DNA of 64,000 nucleotides, taken from Thermaerobacter sp. FW80 (GTDB taxonomy: Bacteria; Bacillota; Sulfobacillia; Thermaerobacterales; Thermaerobacteraceae). Below, piece after piece: positions 16,791 to 26,060 of the stretch; position 1 is the stretch's first letter, and each line of letters starts with the position of its first letter. The notes under the pieces were generated by a model that saw nothing but the letters and a program-made list of their open reading frames with translations, did no database searches and had not been told where the DNA came from. The position numbers and the translations under genes were made by a program. Where the stretch lies: NCBI RefSeq assembly GCF_004634385.1, contig NZ_CP037895.1:1587245-1651244 (forward strand), written 5' to 3'.

Positions 16791-16802
16791 ACCACCGGTG
16801 GT
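16791..16802. promoter_or_regulatory. 12-bp palindrome between the aldolase and MupG-like genes
   Basis: ACCACCGGTGGT is a perfect palindrome in the 194-bp gap upstream of the aldolase gene and just beyond the stop of the preceding gene. It is a candidate operator. Confidence 0.35.
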
Positions 16803-16830
16803 AGTCTGTCCCGGTCTCCAGCATGACATT

Positions 16831-17970
16831 TTACGAGGGGCGGCCCGGGTTCCTCCCGTCCACCACCAGCCGGAAGCGGGCGCCGGGCCCCAGGAAGTCC
16901 AGCAGGTGCAAGTCGTCCGCCAGCACCCAGCCGACCACGTTGACCCGCTCGTCGGGCGGCAGGTCGCGCAGCGTCACCTGGAGCTCGCCGGCGTACCGCA
17001 GATACCGGTCGTTGTCCACGGTGACGGTGCCGCGGGGCCGGGGTTCGGCGGGTCGGGGCGGAATGGCGGTCGCCGACCCGGCGGAGGTGCGCGAGGTCGT
17101 GGAACGGACGACGGCCTCCGCGGCGTCCAGCCGGTTGACGTGAACCGGGGCCTCCACGATGGCTCTTTCCACGGCCGTGATGTCACGGTGCAGCCGGATC
17201 CGCAAGGGAACGCCGTCCCCCCGCCACACCGCCCGCACGGCCTCCATCTCGTCGGTCGACGGCCCCGGGTCGCCGAAGAGCAGGGTGTGGATGGAGCCCA
17301 ACGCCAGGAGCTCCGCCGCCGCCCGGTCGGGCGGGAGGGCCCGGTGGCGCTCCACCGTCGGCAGGCCGGCGAACAGGGGGCCGCGGCGGCCGTGTTGCGA
17401 CGGGACGAACGCGGCCACCCGGATCCCCCGCTCCGCCAGCGCCGAGGAGAGGCGGTGCACCCACCAGATGCTCAGGCCCGTCTCCGGCCGCGGGTAGAAG
17501 TTGTGGCACGCCGCCAGCCGTTCGGCCCGAGCCCCGGCCGCCAGGATGCGGTCCAGCGCTGCCGGGCGCACGGTGCTGGCGTTGACGACGACGTCCAGGC
17601 CGTAGGGATTGCGGGTCATGGCCGCGACGGCGGCGGCGTCGTAGCCGTGGTCGACGCGAAGGGCGCTGAGGCCCAGGGAAGCCAGGGGCTCCAGGTTGTC
17701 GGGGGCGGCACCCAGGGCCGCCAGGGCGGACGGGGCCACGTCGGCCCAGAGCCGGAGCCCGAGGGAGCGGGCCCGGCCAGCCAGCCGGGCCAGCCTCTCC
17801 GCCGTGGCGACGGGCGACGCCTCGGGCAGGTGCAGGGACGTGAAGACCTCCGTGTAGCCGCGGCGGGCAGCCTCCTCCATCCGCCGTGCGATCGCCTCCT
17901 CCGTGCCTTCCGGGCCATAGCCGGGGTAGACGGCGATGCCCAGGGTGCGCCCGGTGGCCGGTTCGTCCAT
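16831..17970 (-). CDS. MupG-like (DUF871) TIM-barrel protein
   Basis: 379 residues from ATG with GGAGG seven bases upstream. The N-terminal barrel (LGIAVYPGYG, EEAARRGYTEVFTSLHLPE, LRLWADVAPSALAALG, LSALRVDHGYD, VVVNAST, ACHNFYPRPETGLS) and the C-terminal domain are typical of DUF871. Its characterised member MupG is a 6-phospho-N-acetylmuramidase used in peptidoglycan recycling. The neighbouring aldolase is on the same strand 194 bp downstream. The start codon runs straight into the recurrent 13-mer (ATGGACGAACCGGCC), giving the N terminus MDEPA. Confidence 0.85.
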   Translation of the reverse strand: MDEPATGRTLGIAVYPGYGPEGTEEAIARRMEEAARRGYTEVFTSLHLPEASPVATAERLARLAGRARSLGLRLWADVAPSALAALGAAPDNLEPLASLGLSALRVDHGYDAAAVAAMTRNPYGLDVVVNASTVRPAALDRILAAGARAERLAACHNFYPRPETGLSIWWVHRLSSALAERGIRVAAFVPSQHGRRGPLFAGLPTVERHRALPPDRAAAELLALGSIHTLLFGDPGPSTDEMEAVRAVWRGDGVPLRIRLHRDITAVERAIVEAPVHVNRLDAAEAVVRSTTSRTSAGSATAIPPRPAEPRPRGTVTVDNDRYLRYAGELQVTLRDLPPDERVNVVGWVLADDLHLLDFLGPGARFRLVVDGRNPGRPS

Positions 17971-18094
17971 CGCGGGACCTCCTCTGCCTGCAAGACGGCG
18001 CACGGGACCGCCGGCCCGTCCCGGTCCGTCCCGGGAACCTTCGCCCTGCCGGCGGCCTCTCCTGGTCCCGCGTCCCGCGGCCGCTTCCGTCCAA

Positions 18095-18123
18095 TTGACC
18101 CGCCTCCGGGGGACGTCTACACT
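18095..18123 (+). promoter_or_regulatory. Sigma-A promoter of nadE
   Basis: TTGACC (18095-18100), 17 bp, TACACT (18118-18123). It lies about 112 bp before the nadE start codon. Confidence 0.65.
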
Positions 18124-18235
18124 ACAGGCGAGCTCCGGCGTCGCCGCCGGAACCGCCCGGGCGCGACGGGAGGGCGGGGAGGCCGCCCGATCCCGTCCGT
18201 CGCCGGGGCGGCCGCGCCGGCAGGGAGGAACCGCG

Positions 18236-20269
18236 TTGAACGGGTCACCCGCCAGTCCCCTCCGGATCGCCATCGCCCAGATCGACAGCACCGTGGGCGA
18301 CCTCGAGGGCAACGCCCGCAAGGTGGAGGCCTTCGCCGCCGAAGCGGCCCGGGCGGGCGCCGACGTGGTGGTCTTCCCCGAACTGGCCCTGACCGGTTAC
18401 CCGCCGGAAGACCTGCTCTTCCGCCCCGCCTTCTTGGCGGAGGGACGGCGCTGGCTCCACTGGCTCGCGGCCCGGCTCGCCGACGGACCCGTGGCCCTGG
18501 TGGGGTTCGTCCACCAGGATCGCGATCTCTACAACGCCGCCGCGGTGCTGGAGGGGGGGCGGGTCCGGGCCGTGGCCTGCAAGCGCTTCCTCCCGAACTA
18601 CGGCGTCTTCGACGAGGAGCGGTACTTCGCGCCGGGCCGGCGCGCCCTGGTGCTGCGCCTCCACGGGGTGACCCTGGGGGTCAGCATCTGCGAGGACCTC
18701 TGGTATCCCCAGGGCCCCGTCCGCGAGCAGGCCCTGGCCGGCGGTGCCGAGGTGCTGCTGAACCTCTCCGCCTCGCCCTATCACGCCGGCAAGCCGCGGG
18801 AGCGGGAGAGCCTGCTGGTCACGCGGGCCACCGACTTCGGCGTCGCCATCGTGTACGCCAACATGGTGGGCGGCCAGGACGAGCTGGTCTTCGACGGCAA
18901 CAGCCTGGTGGTCACCCCGGCGGGCCAGGTGGCGGCCCGCGGCCGCCCCTTCGCCGAAGACCTGATCGTCTGGGACTACGACCCCACCGAGGCGGCGGTC
19001 GCCCGCTGGCACGAGCCCCGCTGGCGGCACGTGCCGCCGTCGCCCGAGGAGGCGGCCCGGGTCGAACGGGTCGACCTCGCCGGTGGCGATGGCCTCGCCG
19101 CATCGCAGCGCGACCCGCAGGCGGGGCTGGTTCGTCCGGACGAACCCGGCCCGCCGGCCGCCGCCAGCGGTCCGGCGCAGCCCGGTCGCGGACCGGCCGC
19201 CGCCACCGCGGGGTCGAACGAGGCGGCGGGGGTCGGAGCGGCGGGCGCCGCCCCGCGGCGCGGTCCCAAGCCGCCCCTGCCGCCGCGGCGCGTCGAGGCC
19301 CTCGAGGGCGAGGCGGAGGTCTACGCCGCCCTGGTGCTGGCGGTGCGCGACTACTTCCGCAAGAACGGGTTCGATCGCGCCTGGCTGGGCCTCAGCGGCG
19401 GCATCGACTCGGCCCTGGTCGCCTGCCTGGCGGCCGACGCCCTGGGACCCCAGCGGGTGACGGGGGTCGCGATGCCGTCGCCCTTCACCGCCGCGGCCAG
19501 CCTGCGCGACGCGGAGACGGTGGCCCGCAACCTGGGCATCGGCTTCCACGTGGTCCCCATCGACGCCATCTTCGCCGCCTTCCGCCAGGCCCTGGCGCCG
19601 CTCTTCGGCGACCGGCCCTTCGACGTGGCCGAGGAGAACCTGCAGGCGCGGATCCGCGGCACCCTCCTCATGGCCCTGGCCAACAAGTTCGGCGGCCTGG
19701 TGCTGGCCACCGGCAACAAGAGCGAGCTGGCCACGGGCTACGCCACGCTCTACGGCGACATGGCCGGCGGCTTCGCGCCCCTCAAGGACGTGCCGAAGAC
19801 CCTGGTCTACCGCCTGGCGGCCTACCGCAACGGGCGGCCCGGCGGACCGGTGATCCCGCGATCCGTCCTCGAGCGGCCCCCGACGGCGGAGCTGCGGCCG
19901 GGCCAGCGGGACGAGGACAGCCTGCCGCCCTACGCGGTGCTGGACCCGATCCTCGAAGGCTATGTGGAGCGGGACCTGCCCGCGGCGGACCTGGTCGCCC
20001 GGGGTCACCCGGCCTGGGCCGTGGCCCGGGCGGTGCAGCTGGTGGGCGGCAGCGAGTACAAGCGCCGCCAGGCGGCGCCGGGTCCGAAGGTCACCGCCCG
20101 CGCCTTCGGCCGTGACCGGCGCTACCCCATCACCAACGGCTTCCGGGAGCGGGTCCCCGGCGGCCCCGGCGGCCCCGGCGGCCCCGGCGGCACCGGCGGC
20201 GCCGGCGGCTCTGGGGGCGCTGCGGGCGTCGATCCGGCGCCCGGCGCGGGGGCGGGCGGAGCGCGTTGA
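18236..20269 (+). CDS. nadE: Glutamine-dependent NAD(+) synthetase
   Basis: 677 residues from a TTG start with GGGAGG upstream. The N-terminal nitrilase-type glutaminase has the triad Glu in FPELALTGYPPEDL, Lys in CKRFLPNYGVFDE and Cys in SICEDLWYP. The C-terminal synthetase has the ATP loop LSGGIDSALVACLAADALG and TGNKSELATGYATLYGDMAGG. It amidates deamido-NAD with glutamine-derived ammonia, the last step of NAD synthesis. Two oddities are an Ala/Pro-rich linker of about 75 residues between domains that contains the 18-bp palindrome 19129-19146, and a Gly-rich tail (PGGPGG type) encoded by 9-bp tandem repeats from about 20158. Confidence 0.95.
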   Translation: MNGSPASPLRIAIAQIDSTVGDLEGNARKVEAFAAEAARAGADVVVFPELALTGYPPEDLLFRPAFLAEGRRWLHWLAARLADGPVALVGFVHQDRDLYNAAAVLEGGRVRAVACKRFLPNYGVFDEERYFAPGRRALVLRLHGVTLGVSICEDLWYPQGPVREQALAGGAEVLLNLSASPYHAGKPRERESLLVTRATDFGVAIVYANMVGGQDELVFDGNSLVVTPAGQVAARGRPFAEDLIVWDYDPTEAAVARWHEPRWRHVPPSPEEAARVERVDLAGGDGLAASQRDPQAGLVRPDEPGPPAAASGPAQPGRGPAAATAGSNEAAGVGAAGAAPRRGPKPPLPPRRVEALEGEAEVYAALVLAVRDYFRKNGFDRAWLGLSGGIDSALVACLAADALGPQRVTGVAMPSPFTAAASLRDAETVARNLGIGFHVVPIDAIFAAFRQALAPLFGDRPFDVAEENLQARIRGTLLMALANKFGGLVLATGNKSELATGYATLYGDMAGGFAPLKDVPKTLVYRLAAYRNGRPGGPVIPRSVLERPPTAELRPGQRDEDSLPPYAVLDPILEGYVERDLPAADLVARGHPAWAVARAVQLVGGSEYKRRQAAPGPKVTARAFGRDRRYPITNGFRERVPGGPGGPGGPGGTGGAGGSGGAAGVDPAPGAGAGGAR

Positions 20270-20624
20270 GCCGGCGGTCGGCGGGCCATGGCGGGAGGCG
20301 CCCCGCCGGGTCGCCGGTGGGGCAGGCGCCGCACAGCCCACCGGTCCATCGCGACGACGGACCGGTCCCTCGTCGCGACGGATGGACGGCTCGCCACCGG
20401 GCCATCGCCGTCTTCGGCGCGGGTCTTGGCGGAGCCCGATCGGCGACTTGGGGGACGGCCTTCGTGGAGCCGGCTCGGCGCGTACCCCGGCCCGAACGGG
20501 GTGCGGCGGATGGCACCTGCGGTCGGGCCCAGGCATGGGCGCTTGGCATGGCCTGGGGGGCGGGCACGTAGATCCTGGTGGGGCGCGGCCGCTCCCGCGG
20601 GAGCGAAGGACAGGGGGTGGAACC
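20270..20624. other. Intergenic region between nadE and mscS with a 14-bp hairpin
   Basis: No gene recognised. The arms TCGCGACGACGGAC (20349-20362) and 20365-20378 pair at 13 of 14 positions with a 2-base gap, probably a structured terminator or spacer. No T tract follows. Confidence 0.4.
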
Positions 20625-21845
20625 GTGACGGGCGACACCGCGTTCCTGGCCCTGGCGGCTGCACCCTTCACCCGGTGGCTCATCCTGGGCAACCCCGTCT
20701 GGCGCTGGCTGGTGGCGCTGGGCGTGGCGCTGCTCACGCTGGCCTTGCTCAAGCTGGCCCGTGACCGGCTGGCGGCACGGCTGGCGGTGCTGGCGGGCCG
20801 CACCGGCACGGCCTGGGACGACTTCCTGGTCGAGCTGCTCCAGCGGCGGACCGGCACCCTGACCCTGCTGGTGCTGGCGGTCTGGGCCGGGTCCCAGGTC
20901 CTGGCGCTGCCGGAGCCCCTGGCCTTCCGCCTGCGCCAGATCGTGGGCCTCGCCCTGATCCTGCAGGTCGCCCTCTGGGCCAACTACGCCATCGGCTTCT
21001 TCCTGAGCCGCGCCTTCCAGGAGCGGGGCGGCGAAGACGAGGAGGTCGCCGCCGCCCTGGCGGCCGCCCAGCTGCTCTCCCGCGTCGGCCTGTGGACCCT
21101 GGTCATCCTGGTGGTGCTGCGCCAGCTGGGGATGGACATCACCGCCCTGGTGGCGGGGCTTGGCATCGCCGGCATCGCCGTCGGCCTGGCGCTGCAGAAC
21201 GTGCTGGGCGATCTCTTCGCGTCGCTGTCCATCGTGCTGGACAAGCCCTTCGTCGTCGGCGACTTCATCGTGGTCGACAACTTCGTCGGCACCGTCCAGC
21301 ACGTGGGCATCAAGACCACGCGGGTGCGCGCCCTGACGGGCGAAGAGGTGGTCTTCGCCAACGCCGATCTGCTCAAGAGCCGCATCCGCAACATGAAGCG
21401 GATGACCGAGCGGCGGGTGGAGTTCCGCATCAGGGTCGCCTACGGCACCCCCGTCCAGCAGCTGGAGCGCATCCCGGCCATGGTGCGCGAGATCATCGAA
21501 TCCCAACCCCACGTGCGGTTCGATCGGGGTCACCTCAAGCAGCTGGGCGACTCGGCGCTGATCTTCGAGTTCGTGTACTTCGTCACGGACCCGGACTACC
21601 TGCTCTACATGGACATCCAGCAGGCGATCAACCTGGCCATCTACCGCCGCTTCGCCGAAGAGGGCATCCCGTTCGCCTTCCCTACCCAGACGGTCCACGT
21701 GGTGGAGGAGGGGGCGGAGGTGCCGGCGAAGGCCACCGCGTCCGACCTCGTCGCGGCACCCAGGGGGGCGGCCGAGGCGGCGGCTCCGCCGCGGGAGGAA
21801 CCGGCCAGCGGGTCGGCGCGCCGGCCGTCGGCCGAGCAGGGGTAA
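20625..21845 (+). CDS. MscS-family mechanosensitive channel
   Basis: 406 residues from GTG with GGGGGTGG upstream. Four or five hydrophobic segments precede the pore-lining helix (ITALVAGLGIAGIAVGLALQNVLGDLFASLSIVLDKPF), followed by the beta domain (VGDFIVVDNFVGTVQHVGIKTTRVRALTGEEVVFANADLL) and the C-terminal alpha/beta domain. It opens under membrane tension to release solutes during osmotic downshift. The 60-residue C-terminal tail is Ala/Pro/Glu-rich. It is followed 67 bp later by a penicillin-binding protein gene on the same strand. Confidence 0.93.
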   Translation: MTGDTAFLALAAAPFTRWLILGNPVWRWLVALGVALLTLALLKLARDRLAARLAVLAGRTGTAWDDFLVELLQRRTGTLTLLVLAVWAGSQVLALPEPLAFRLRQIVGLALILQVALWANYAIGFFLSRAFQERGGEDEEVAAALAAAQLLSRVGLWTLVILVVLRQLGMDITALVAGLGIAGIAVGLALQNVLGDLFASLSIVLDKPFVVGDFIVVDNFVGTVQHVGIKTTRVRALTGEEVVFANADLLKSRIRNMKRMTERRVEFRIRVAYGTPVQQLERIPAMVREIIESQPHVRFDRGHLKQLGDSALIFEFVYFVTDPDYLLYMDIQQAINLAIYRRFAEEGIPFAFPTQTVHVVEEGAEVPAKATASDLVAAPRGAAEAAAPPREEPASGSARRPSAEQG

Positions 21846-21912
21846 CGGGCAGCGGCGGCACGGCATGACCGCGGCGCGAGCGGTGCCGCGCCGGCGGCAG
21901 GGGGGAGGAGCC

Positions 21913-24237
21913 GTGGCGGGATCCAAGGGGGATCGGCCTGGCATCGGGGTGGGGGTCGGGATGTCGGCCCGGCGGCCCCTCGGGGCAGGGGATGGCGGAG
22001 CGCCGGGCCGCCTCATCGGAGAGGAGTCCCGTCGCCCGGGCTTGCACCATGGTCGACCGGCATCGCGTCCTGGTGCCGGCCTCACGATGGCGGTGGTCCT
22101 CGGCCTCCTGGCCGCGTTGCTCGTCGGTTGCAGCCGGACGCCGGGGCCCGATGCCGTCCTGCGCCAGTACCTGGACGCCTGGGAGAGCCAGGACTACGCG
22201 GGGATGTACGCCCTCCTCGACCAGGCCAGCCGTCAGGCCGTCCCCGAGCAGGACTTCACCGAGCGGTACCGGCGGATCGAGGAGGGGATCGAGCGTACCG
22301 GCCTGGCTGCAGAGGTCCGCGTCCCCGACGACTTCCGCCCCGAGGGCGACGAGGTGACCCTCGCCTTCCAGGTCCGCTGGGAGACGGCCCTGGCCGGCGC
22401 CTTCACCCAGGCGTACACGGCGCGGCTGGTCCGGGAGGACGAGGGCTGGCGGGTGCACTGGACGCCCGCCTTGATCTTCCCGGACCTGCGGGAGGGCGAC
22501 AAGGTCCGGGCCCAGAGCCTGCCCGCCCGCCGGGGGAGCCTGCTGGACCGGGACGGGGAGCCCCTGGCCGTGGACGAACCGGCCCGGGCCATCGGGTTGG
22601 TACCCGGGAAGATGGCGCCCGACTCCGCGGAGCGGCTGGCGGAGGCGCTCGGGATCGACCCCCAGGCGGTGCAGGCGCAGCTGGAACAGCCCTGGGTCGA
22701 GGACGACCTGTTCGTCCCCATCGTGACCTGGCCGGCGTCCCGGGTCGCGGCGCGGGAGGACGACCTCCTGGCCATCCCCGGCGTGCTCGTCAGCTCCACC
22801 CGCGAGACCGCCCGCTGGTATCCCCACGGCCGGCTGGCGGCCCACACCCTGGGCTACACGGGCCCCATCACCGCCGAGGAGCTGACGGAAGAACGCCGCC
22901 AGGCGGGCTACGGCGCCCACGACCGCATCGGCAAGCAGGGCCTGGAGCGGGCCCGCGAGGACGCGCTGCGGGGCCAGCGGGGCGGTCGCATCTGGATCGA
23001 GCGGGCCGACGGCACGCAGGGGCCGGAGATCGCCCGGCGGGATCCGCAACCGGGCCGGGACCTGCGCCTGACCCTGGACCTCGAGGTCCAGCAGGCGCTG
23101 GAGCGGGCGCTGGACGGCGGAGCCGGCCGCGCGGGAGCCGGGCAGGGGAGCGGGGAGGTCGGCCGCGAGGCGGCCGCCGTCGTCCTCGACCCGGATCGCG
23201 GCGACGTGTTGGCCATGGCCAGCCGTCCGGCCTTCGACCCCAATCAGCTGGCCGACGGGATCACCGCGGCGGAGTGGGAGCGCCTCAACGCGGATCCCCA
23301 CGCGCCCCTCCATCACAAGGCCCTGGCGCCGCTGCCGCCCGGGTCCGCCTTCAAGCCCTTCACCGCCGCGGTCGCCCTGGATGCGGGGGTCATCGCCCCG
23401 GACACCGACTTCGGCCCGAGCCCCGAGGCCTGGCAGAAGGACGCCTCCTGGGGCGACTACCACGTCCGCCGGGTGCCCCACCCGCCGGGTCGGGTCGATC
23501 TCCTGCGGGCGCTGGTCTGGTCGGACAACGTCTACTTCGCCCGGGTGGGTCTCGCCCTGGGGGTCGAGCGGTTCGTCCAAGGCCTGGGCCGGTTCGGGCT
23601 GGGCGAGGAATTCCCGTTCGACCTGCCGGTGCCGCCCGGCCAGGTGGCCGGGGAGGGCGGCATCCAGGGGGAGATCCAGCTGGCGGACAGCGCCTACGGG
23701 CAGGGCCAGGTCCAGGTCAGCCCGCTCCAGTTGGCCGCCATGTACACCGCCTTCCTGCGCGACGGCGACGTGGTGCGGCCGCGGCTGGTCCTGGACGAAC
23801 CGGCCTCGGCGAGGGAGCAAGGGGGCGCGGCCGCGGCCCAGGCCGGGGACGCCGCCCAGGGCGCGCCGGCCGTCTGGAAGGAGGGGGCGATCCGTCCGGA
23901 GACGGCCCGGGTGATCCGCGAGGCCCTGCGCCGCGTGGTGGCGGACCCCACGGGGACGGCCCATGCGCTGGCCGCCACCCGCGGCTGGACGGTCGCGGGC
24001 AAGACGGGTACCGCGCAGGTGGGAAGCGGGGAACGGGCGCCGCGCTGGCGCTGGTTCGCCGGCTGGGCGACCCCCGCCGGGTCCGACCGGGTCCGCTTCC
24101 TGATGGTCTTCGCCGTCCGCCAGGAGGGAGCCGCCGAGGAGGGCACGCCCAACCCGGCGGTGACGCGGGCGCGGGCCTTCCTCGAAGCGGTGCCGGCCAC
24201 GGCTCGCGACCCGTCGGACCGAGTCACCGTTCGGTAG
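21913..24237 (+). CDS. Class B penicillin-binding protein (MecA_N/PBP dimer/transpeptidase)
   Basis: 774 residues if the GTG after GGGGGAGGAG is used. About 58 residues then precede the hydrophobic anchor MAVVLGLLAALLVGC, which looks like a lipoprotein signal, so a later start is possible but none has a good site. Next comes an NTF2-like/MecA_N domain (DAVLRQYLDAWESQDYAGMYALL), a PBP dimerisation domain (RGSLLDRDGEPLA) and a transpeptidase with Ser478 in SAFK, SDN at 537 and KTGT at 697. It would cross-link peptidoglycan outside the membrane. The layout is like PBP3/PBP2a-type proteins of Firmicutes. Two of the ten perfect 13-mers are here (22572 and 23793). Confidence 0.93.
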   Translation: MAGSKGDRPGIGVGVGMSARRPLGAGDGGAPGRLIGEESRRPGLHHGRPASRPGAGLTMAVVLGLLAALLVGCSRTPGPDAVLRQYLDAWESQDYAGMYALLDQASRQAVPEQDFTERYRRIEEGIERTGLAAEVRVPDDFRPEGDEVTLAFQVRWETALAGAFTQAYTARLVREDEGWRVHWTPALIFPDLREGDKVRAQSLPARRGSLLDRDGEPLAVDEPARAIGLVPGKMAPDSAERLAEALGIDPQAVQAQLEQPWVEDDLFVPIVTWPASRVAAREDDLLAIPGVLVSSTRETARWYPHGRLAAHTLGYTGPITAEELTEERRQAGYGAHDRIGKQGLERAREDALRGQRGGRIWIERADGTQGPEIARRDPQPGRDLRLTLDLEVQQALERALDGGAGRAGAGQGSGEVGREAAAVVLDPDRGDVLAMASRPAFDPNQLADGITAAEWERLNADPHAPLHHKALAPLPPGSAFKPFTAAVALDAGVIAPDTDFGPSPEAWQKDASWGDYHVRRVPHPPGRVDLLRALVWSDNVYFARVGLALGVERFVQGLGRFGLGEEFPFDLPVPPGQVAGEGGIQGEIQLADSAYGQGQVQVSPLQLAAMYTAFLRDGDVVRPRLVLDEPASAREQGGAAAAQAGDAAQGAPAVWKEGAIRPETARVIREALRRVVADPTGTAHALAATRGWTVAGKTGTAQVGSGERAPRWRWFAGWATPAGSDRVRFLMVFAVRQEGAAEEGTPNPAVTRARAFLEAVPATARDPSDRVTVR

Positions 24238-24430
24238 GAGGCGATCCCCTCCCACGGTCTGCCGGACGAATCGCTACCGCGGCCGCACGCTCCGCCGCCC
24301 GGGCGCCGGGAGACGGCTACGGCGACCGCCGGGTAGCACCATGGGTGGATGCCGGGAGGGCCGTCCCAGCGGTTCCGCTTCCGCCTGGTACACCATCGTG
24401 GCACAATAGTGTTACGACGAGGAGCATGGG

Positions 24431-24718
24431 ATGCGTTTCGTCTCCGTGCGCGAGCTGCGGTCCCGGTCCGGCGAGCTCTGGCGCGCCCTCCGGCAGGGTG
24501 AGGAGGCCGTGCTGACCATCAACGGCACGCCGGTGGCCGTCCTGGTGGGCACGAGCGAGGAGGACCTGGAGGAGACGCTGCGGGCGGTGCGCCAGGCCCG
24601 GGCGCAGGCGGCGGTAAGCCGGATGCGCGAGCGGGCGGCCCAGCGCGGCCTTGACCGGTTGAGCGAGCTCGAGGTGGACGAGGAGGTGCGCGCCGCGCGC
24701 CGGGAGCGGGGCCGGTGA
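24431..24718 (+). CDS. Phd/YefM-family antitoxin
   Basis: 95 residues from ATG with GAGGAG upstream. The N terminus (MRFVSVRELRSRSGELWRALRQGEEAVLTINGTPVAVLVG) is the DNA-binding Phd/YefM fold; the rest is helical and charged, as in toxin-binding tails. The upstream region has CACAATAGTG, part of a small palindrome that could be its operator. No intact toxin follows: the next gene is convergent and starts its 3' end 42 bp away. It is probably an orphan. Confidence 0.85.
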   Translation: MRFVSVRELRSRSGELWRALRQGEEAVLTINGTPVAVLVGTSEEDLEETLRAVRQARAQAAVSRMRERAAQRGLDRLSELEVDEEVRAARRERGR

Positions 24719-24778
24719 AGCGCCTCGTGTCCTCGTGGATTGCCTGCTCAGCGGCCGAATCAGGCCTCGTTTATAAGC
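24719..24778 (+). pseudogene. Possible remnant of a PIN-domain toxin
   Basis: Directly after the antitoxin, one frame (not starting with a clean start codon) reads APRVLVDCLLSGRIRPRL and then stops. This recalls the opening strand of PIN toxins (VLVD...LLSG), the usual partners of Phd-type antitoxins. It is very short and could be chance. Confidence 0.2.
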
Positions 24779-25578
24779 CGAGAGACGACAACACCGACGA
24801 TCTCCGCGTTGCGCGAATCCGCGAACCGGATCAACACGGGCTTTGCCCGGTTCGTCACGGAGACTTTGATCCCGTCGAGGTAGAGACTCACGTCGATCAC
24901 CTTCGTCCACTCCGCCGCGACGGACCTTCGGTCTCCCCTGAAAACGATCCTCCGGTTGGTGAGGACGAGATCACCGCGGCTGATCGGCACGAGGCCGGTC
25001 TCCGTGACGATGCGGCCTCGGTGCCCGCCGACACGGTATCTCACTCCCTTGGCGATGCGGAAGGAGAACCCGGACGAGCCGCCCTCATACCGCCGGTTGA
25101 TTACCCGCTCCTCTAACAGCTCACCGGGCTCGGACCAGTGCGGCGTCTCGCCCCGACGCAGGACGAGACCCGGGACCATGACTACGGGCAGCGGCTCGTG
25201 CTCGAGTTGGTAGAGGAGACGGTATCGATCGAGCTGCTCGCGGTTCGCCGGGATCTGGTCGGCAGGCAAATCGAAGTATTCCGCCAGCTGCTGCAGTGAG
25301 CGCTCCTCCTCGGGACTGAGTCGCTTGTCCTCTGTCGCGGCCTGTAGCGCCTGCCGGATGACCTCCCCGCGGATAGCCTGTACGTCCGCGTCAGTCAGCC
25401 CCAGCTGCCGCTGGGCCTCGCGGAGCGCGTCGAACTCGTCCAGGGTGACGACGCCGTCGGCCACCGCGGCGGCCACCACCTTGCGAAATTCGTTCAATCG
25501 CCGCTGGCGTTCGGCCGCCCTGGCGACCTCGGTCTGCAGCGCCCGGTACGCATGGACAATGCGGTCCCAAACGCTCAT
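24760..25578 (-). CDS. Uncharacterised protein with helical and PH-like domains
   Basis: 272 residues from ATG with GGAGGGG upstream. The N-terminal 125 residues are helical and acidic (VVAAAVADGVVTLDEFDALREAQRQLGLTDADVQAIRGEV, EDKRLSPEEERSLQQLAEYF), with the feel of a TerB- or EF-hand-like bundle. The C-terminal 110 residues alternate beta segments (GLVPISRGDLVLTNRRIVFRGDRRSVAAEWTKVIDVSLYLDGIKVSVTNRAKPVLIRF) in the style of bacterial PH domains. No signal or membrane helix. Its GC content looks lower than that of its neighbours, which may mean acquisition. Function unknown. Confidence 0.8.
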   Translation of the reverse strand: MSVWDRIVHAYRALQTEVARAAERQRRLNEFRKVVAAAVADGVVTLDEFDALREAQRQLGLTDADVQAIRGEVIRQALQAATEDKRLSPEEERSLQQLAEYFDLPADQIPANREQLDRYRLLYQLEHEPLPVVMVPGLVLRRGETPHWSEPGELLEERVINRRYEGGSSGFSFRIAKGVRYRVGGHRGRIVTETGLVPISRGDLVLTNRRIVFRGDRRSVAAEWTKVIDVSLYLDGIKVSVTNRAKPVLIRFADSRNAEIVGVVVSRLINEA

Positions 25579-26060
25579 GGCGCCCCTCCAATCGTAGAGA
25601 CGATGAACCCAACAGGCGCTCATGCGGTGGTTTCAACCCCTCTCCGGACTTCCCTCCCGGGGCCTTCGCTTTGTGCCGAAGGGCCACCCAGGACCGCCAG
25701 CTTCGGCGGCGGCAACGCCATGGTGTGCCCCCTTTGTGCGGCCCATCGGCCTGCAGGGCCGGTCTCGTTTACTCCGCCCGCCCTTCCAGGCGTGGCGCCC
25801 GCCGGCGCCTTTCCTGGTCGTGTTGGCCCAGCCGGAGCGGCATTGCTTGCCGGCCGCACGAGCACCACCCTTGGGCGGCCGGCAGGGCCTCGCAGACGCG
25901 GCGCCGGTGCTGCTGGCACCAGGAGGCGGGTGGCGCCAACCACCGTCAGCCACGACGAGACGGTCAGTGCGGCGCCTACAAGCTCGCCCAGGGCCTTCGC
26001 CGCGTTGCTCCCCACCCGCTTTGGCGTCATGCGTTACGGCCTCGCTTGCGAGTTTCGTCC
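25579..26060. other. Probable degraded DNA between the PH-like gene and an IS remnant
   Basis: Frames exist on both strands but none has a ribosome site or recognisable motifs. A 136-codon minus-strand frame (25620-26030) has one hydrophobic stretch and no convincing start. The region leads directly into the ISLre2 remnant, so it may be decayed mobile DNA. Confidence 0.35.

Noticed and set aside
18124-18235. NAD riboswitch in the nadE leader
   Set aside because: The leader is only about 105 nt, GC-rich, and shows no motif I can match to a known NAD-binding RNA.
25620-26030. 136-codon minus-strand frame with one hydrophobic segment as a small membrane protein
   Set aside because: No ribosome site, no start conservation to judge, composition typical of random GC-rich frames, and it lies in probable decayed DNA.
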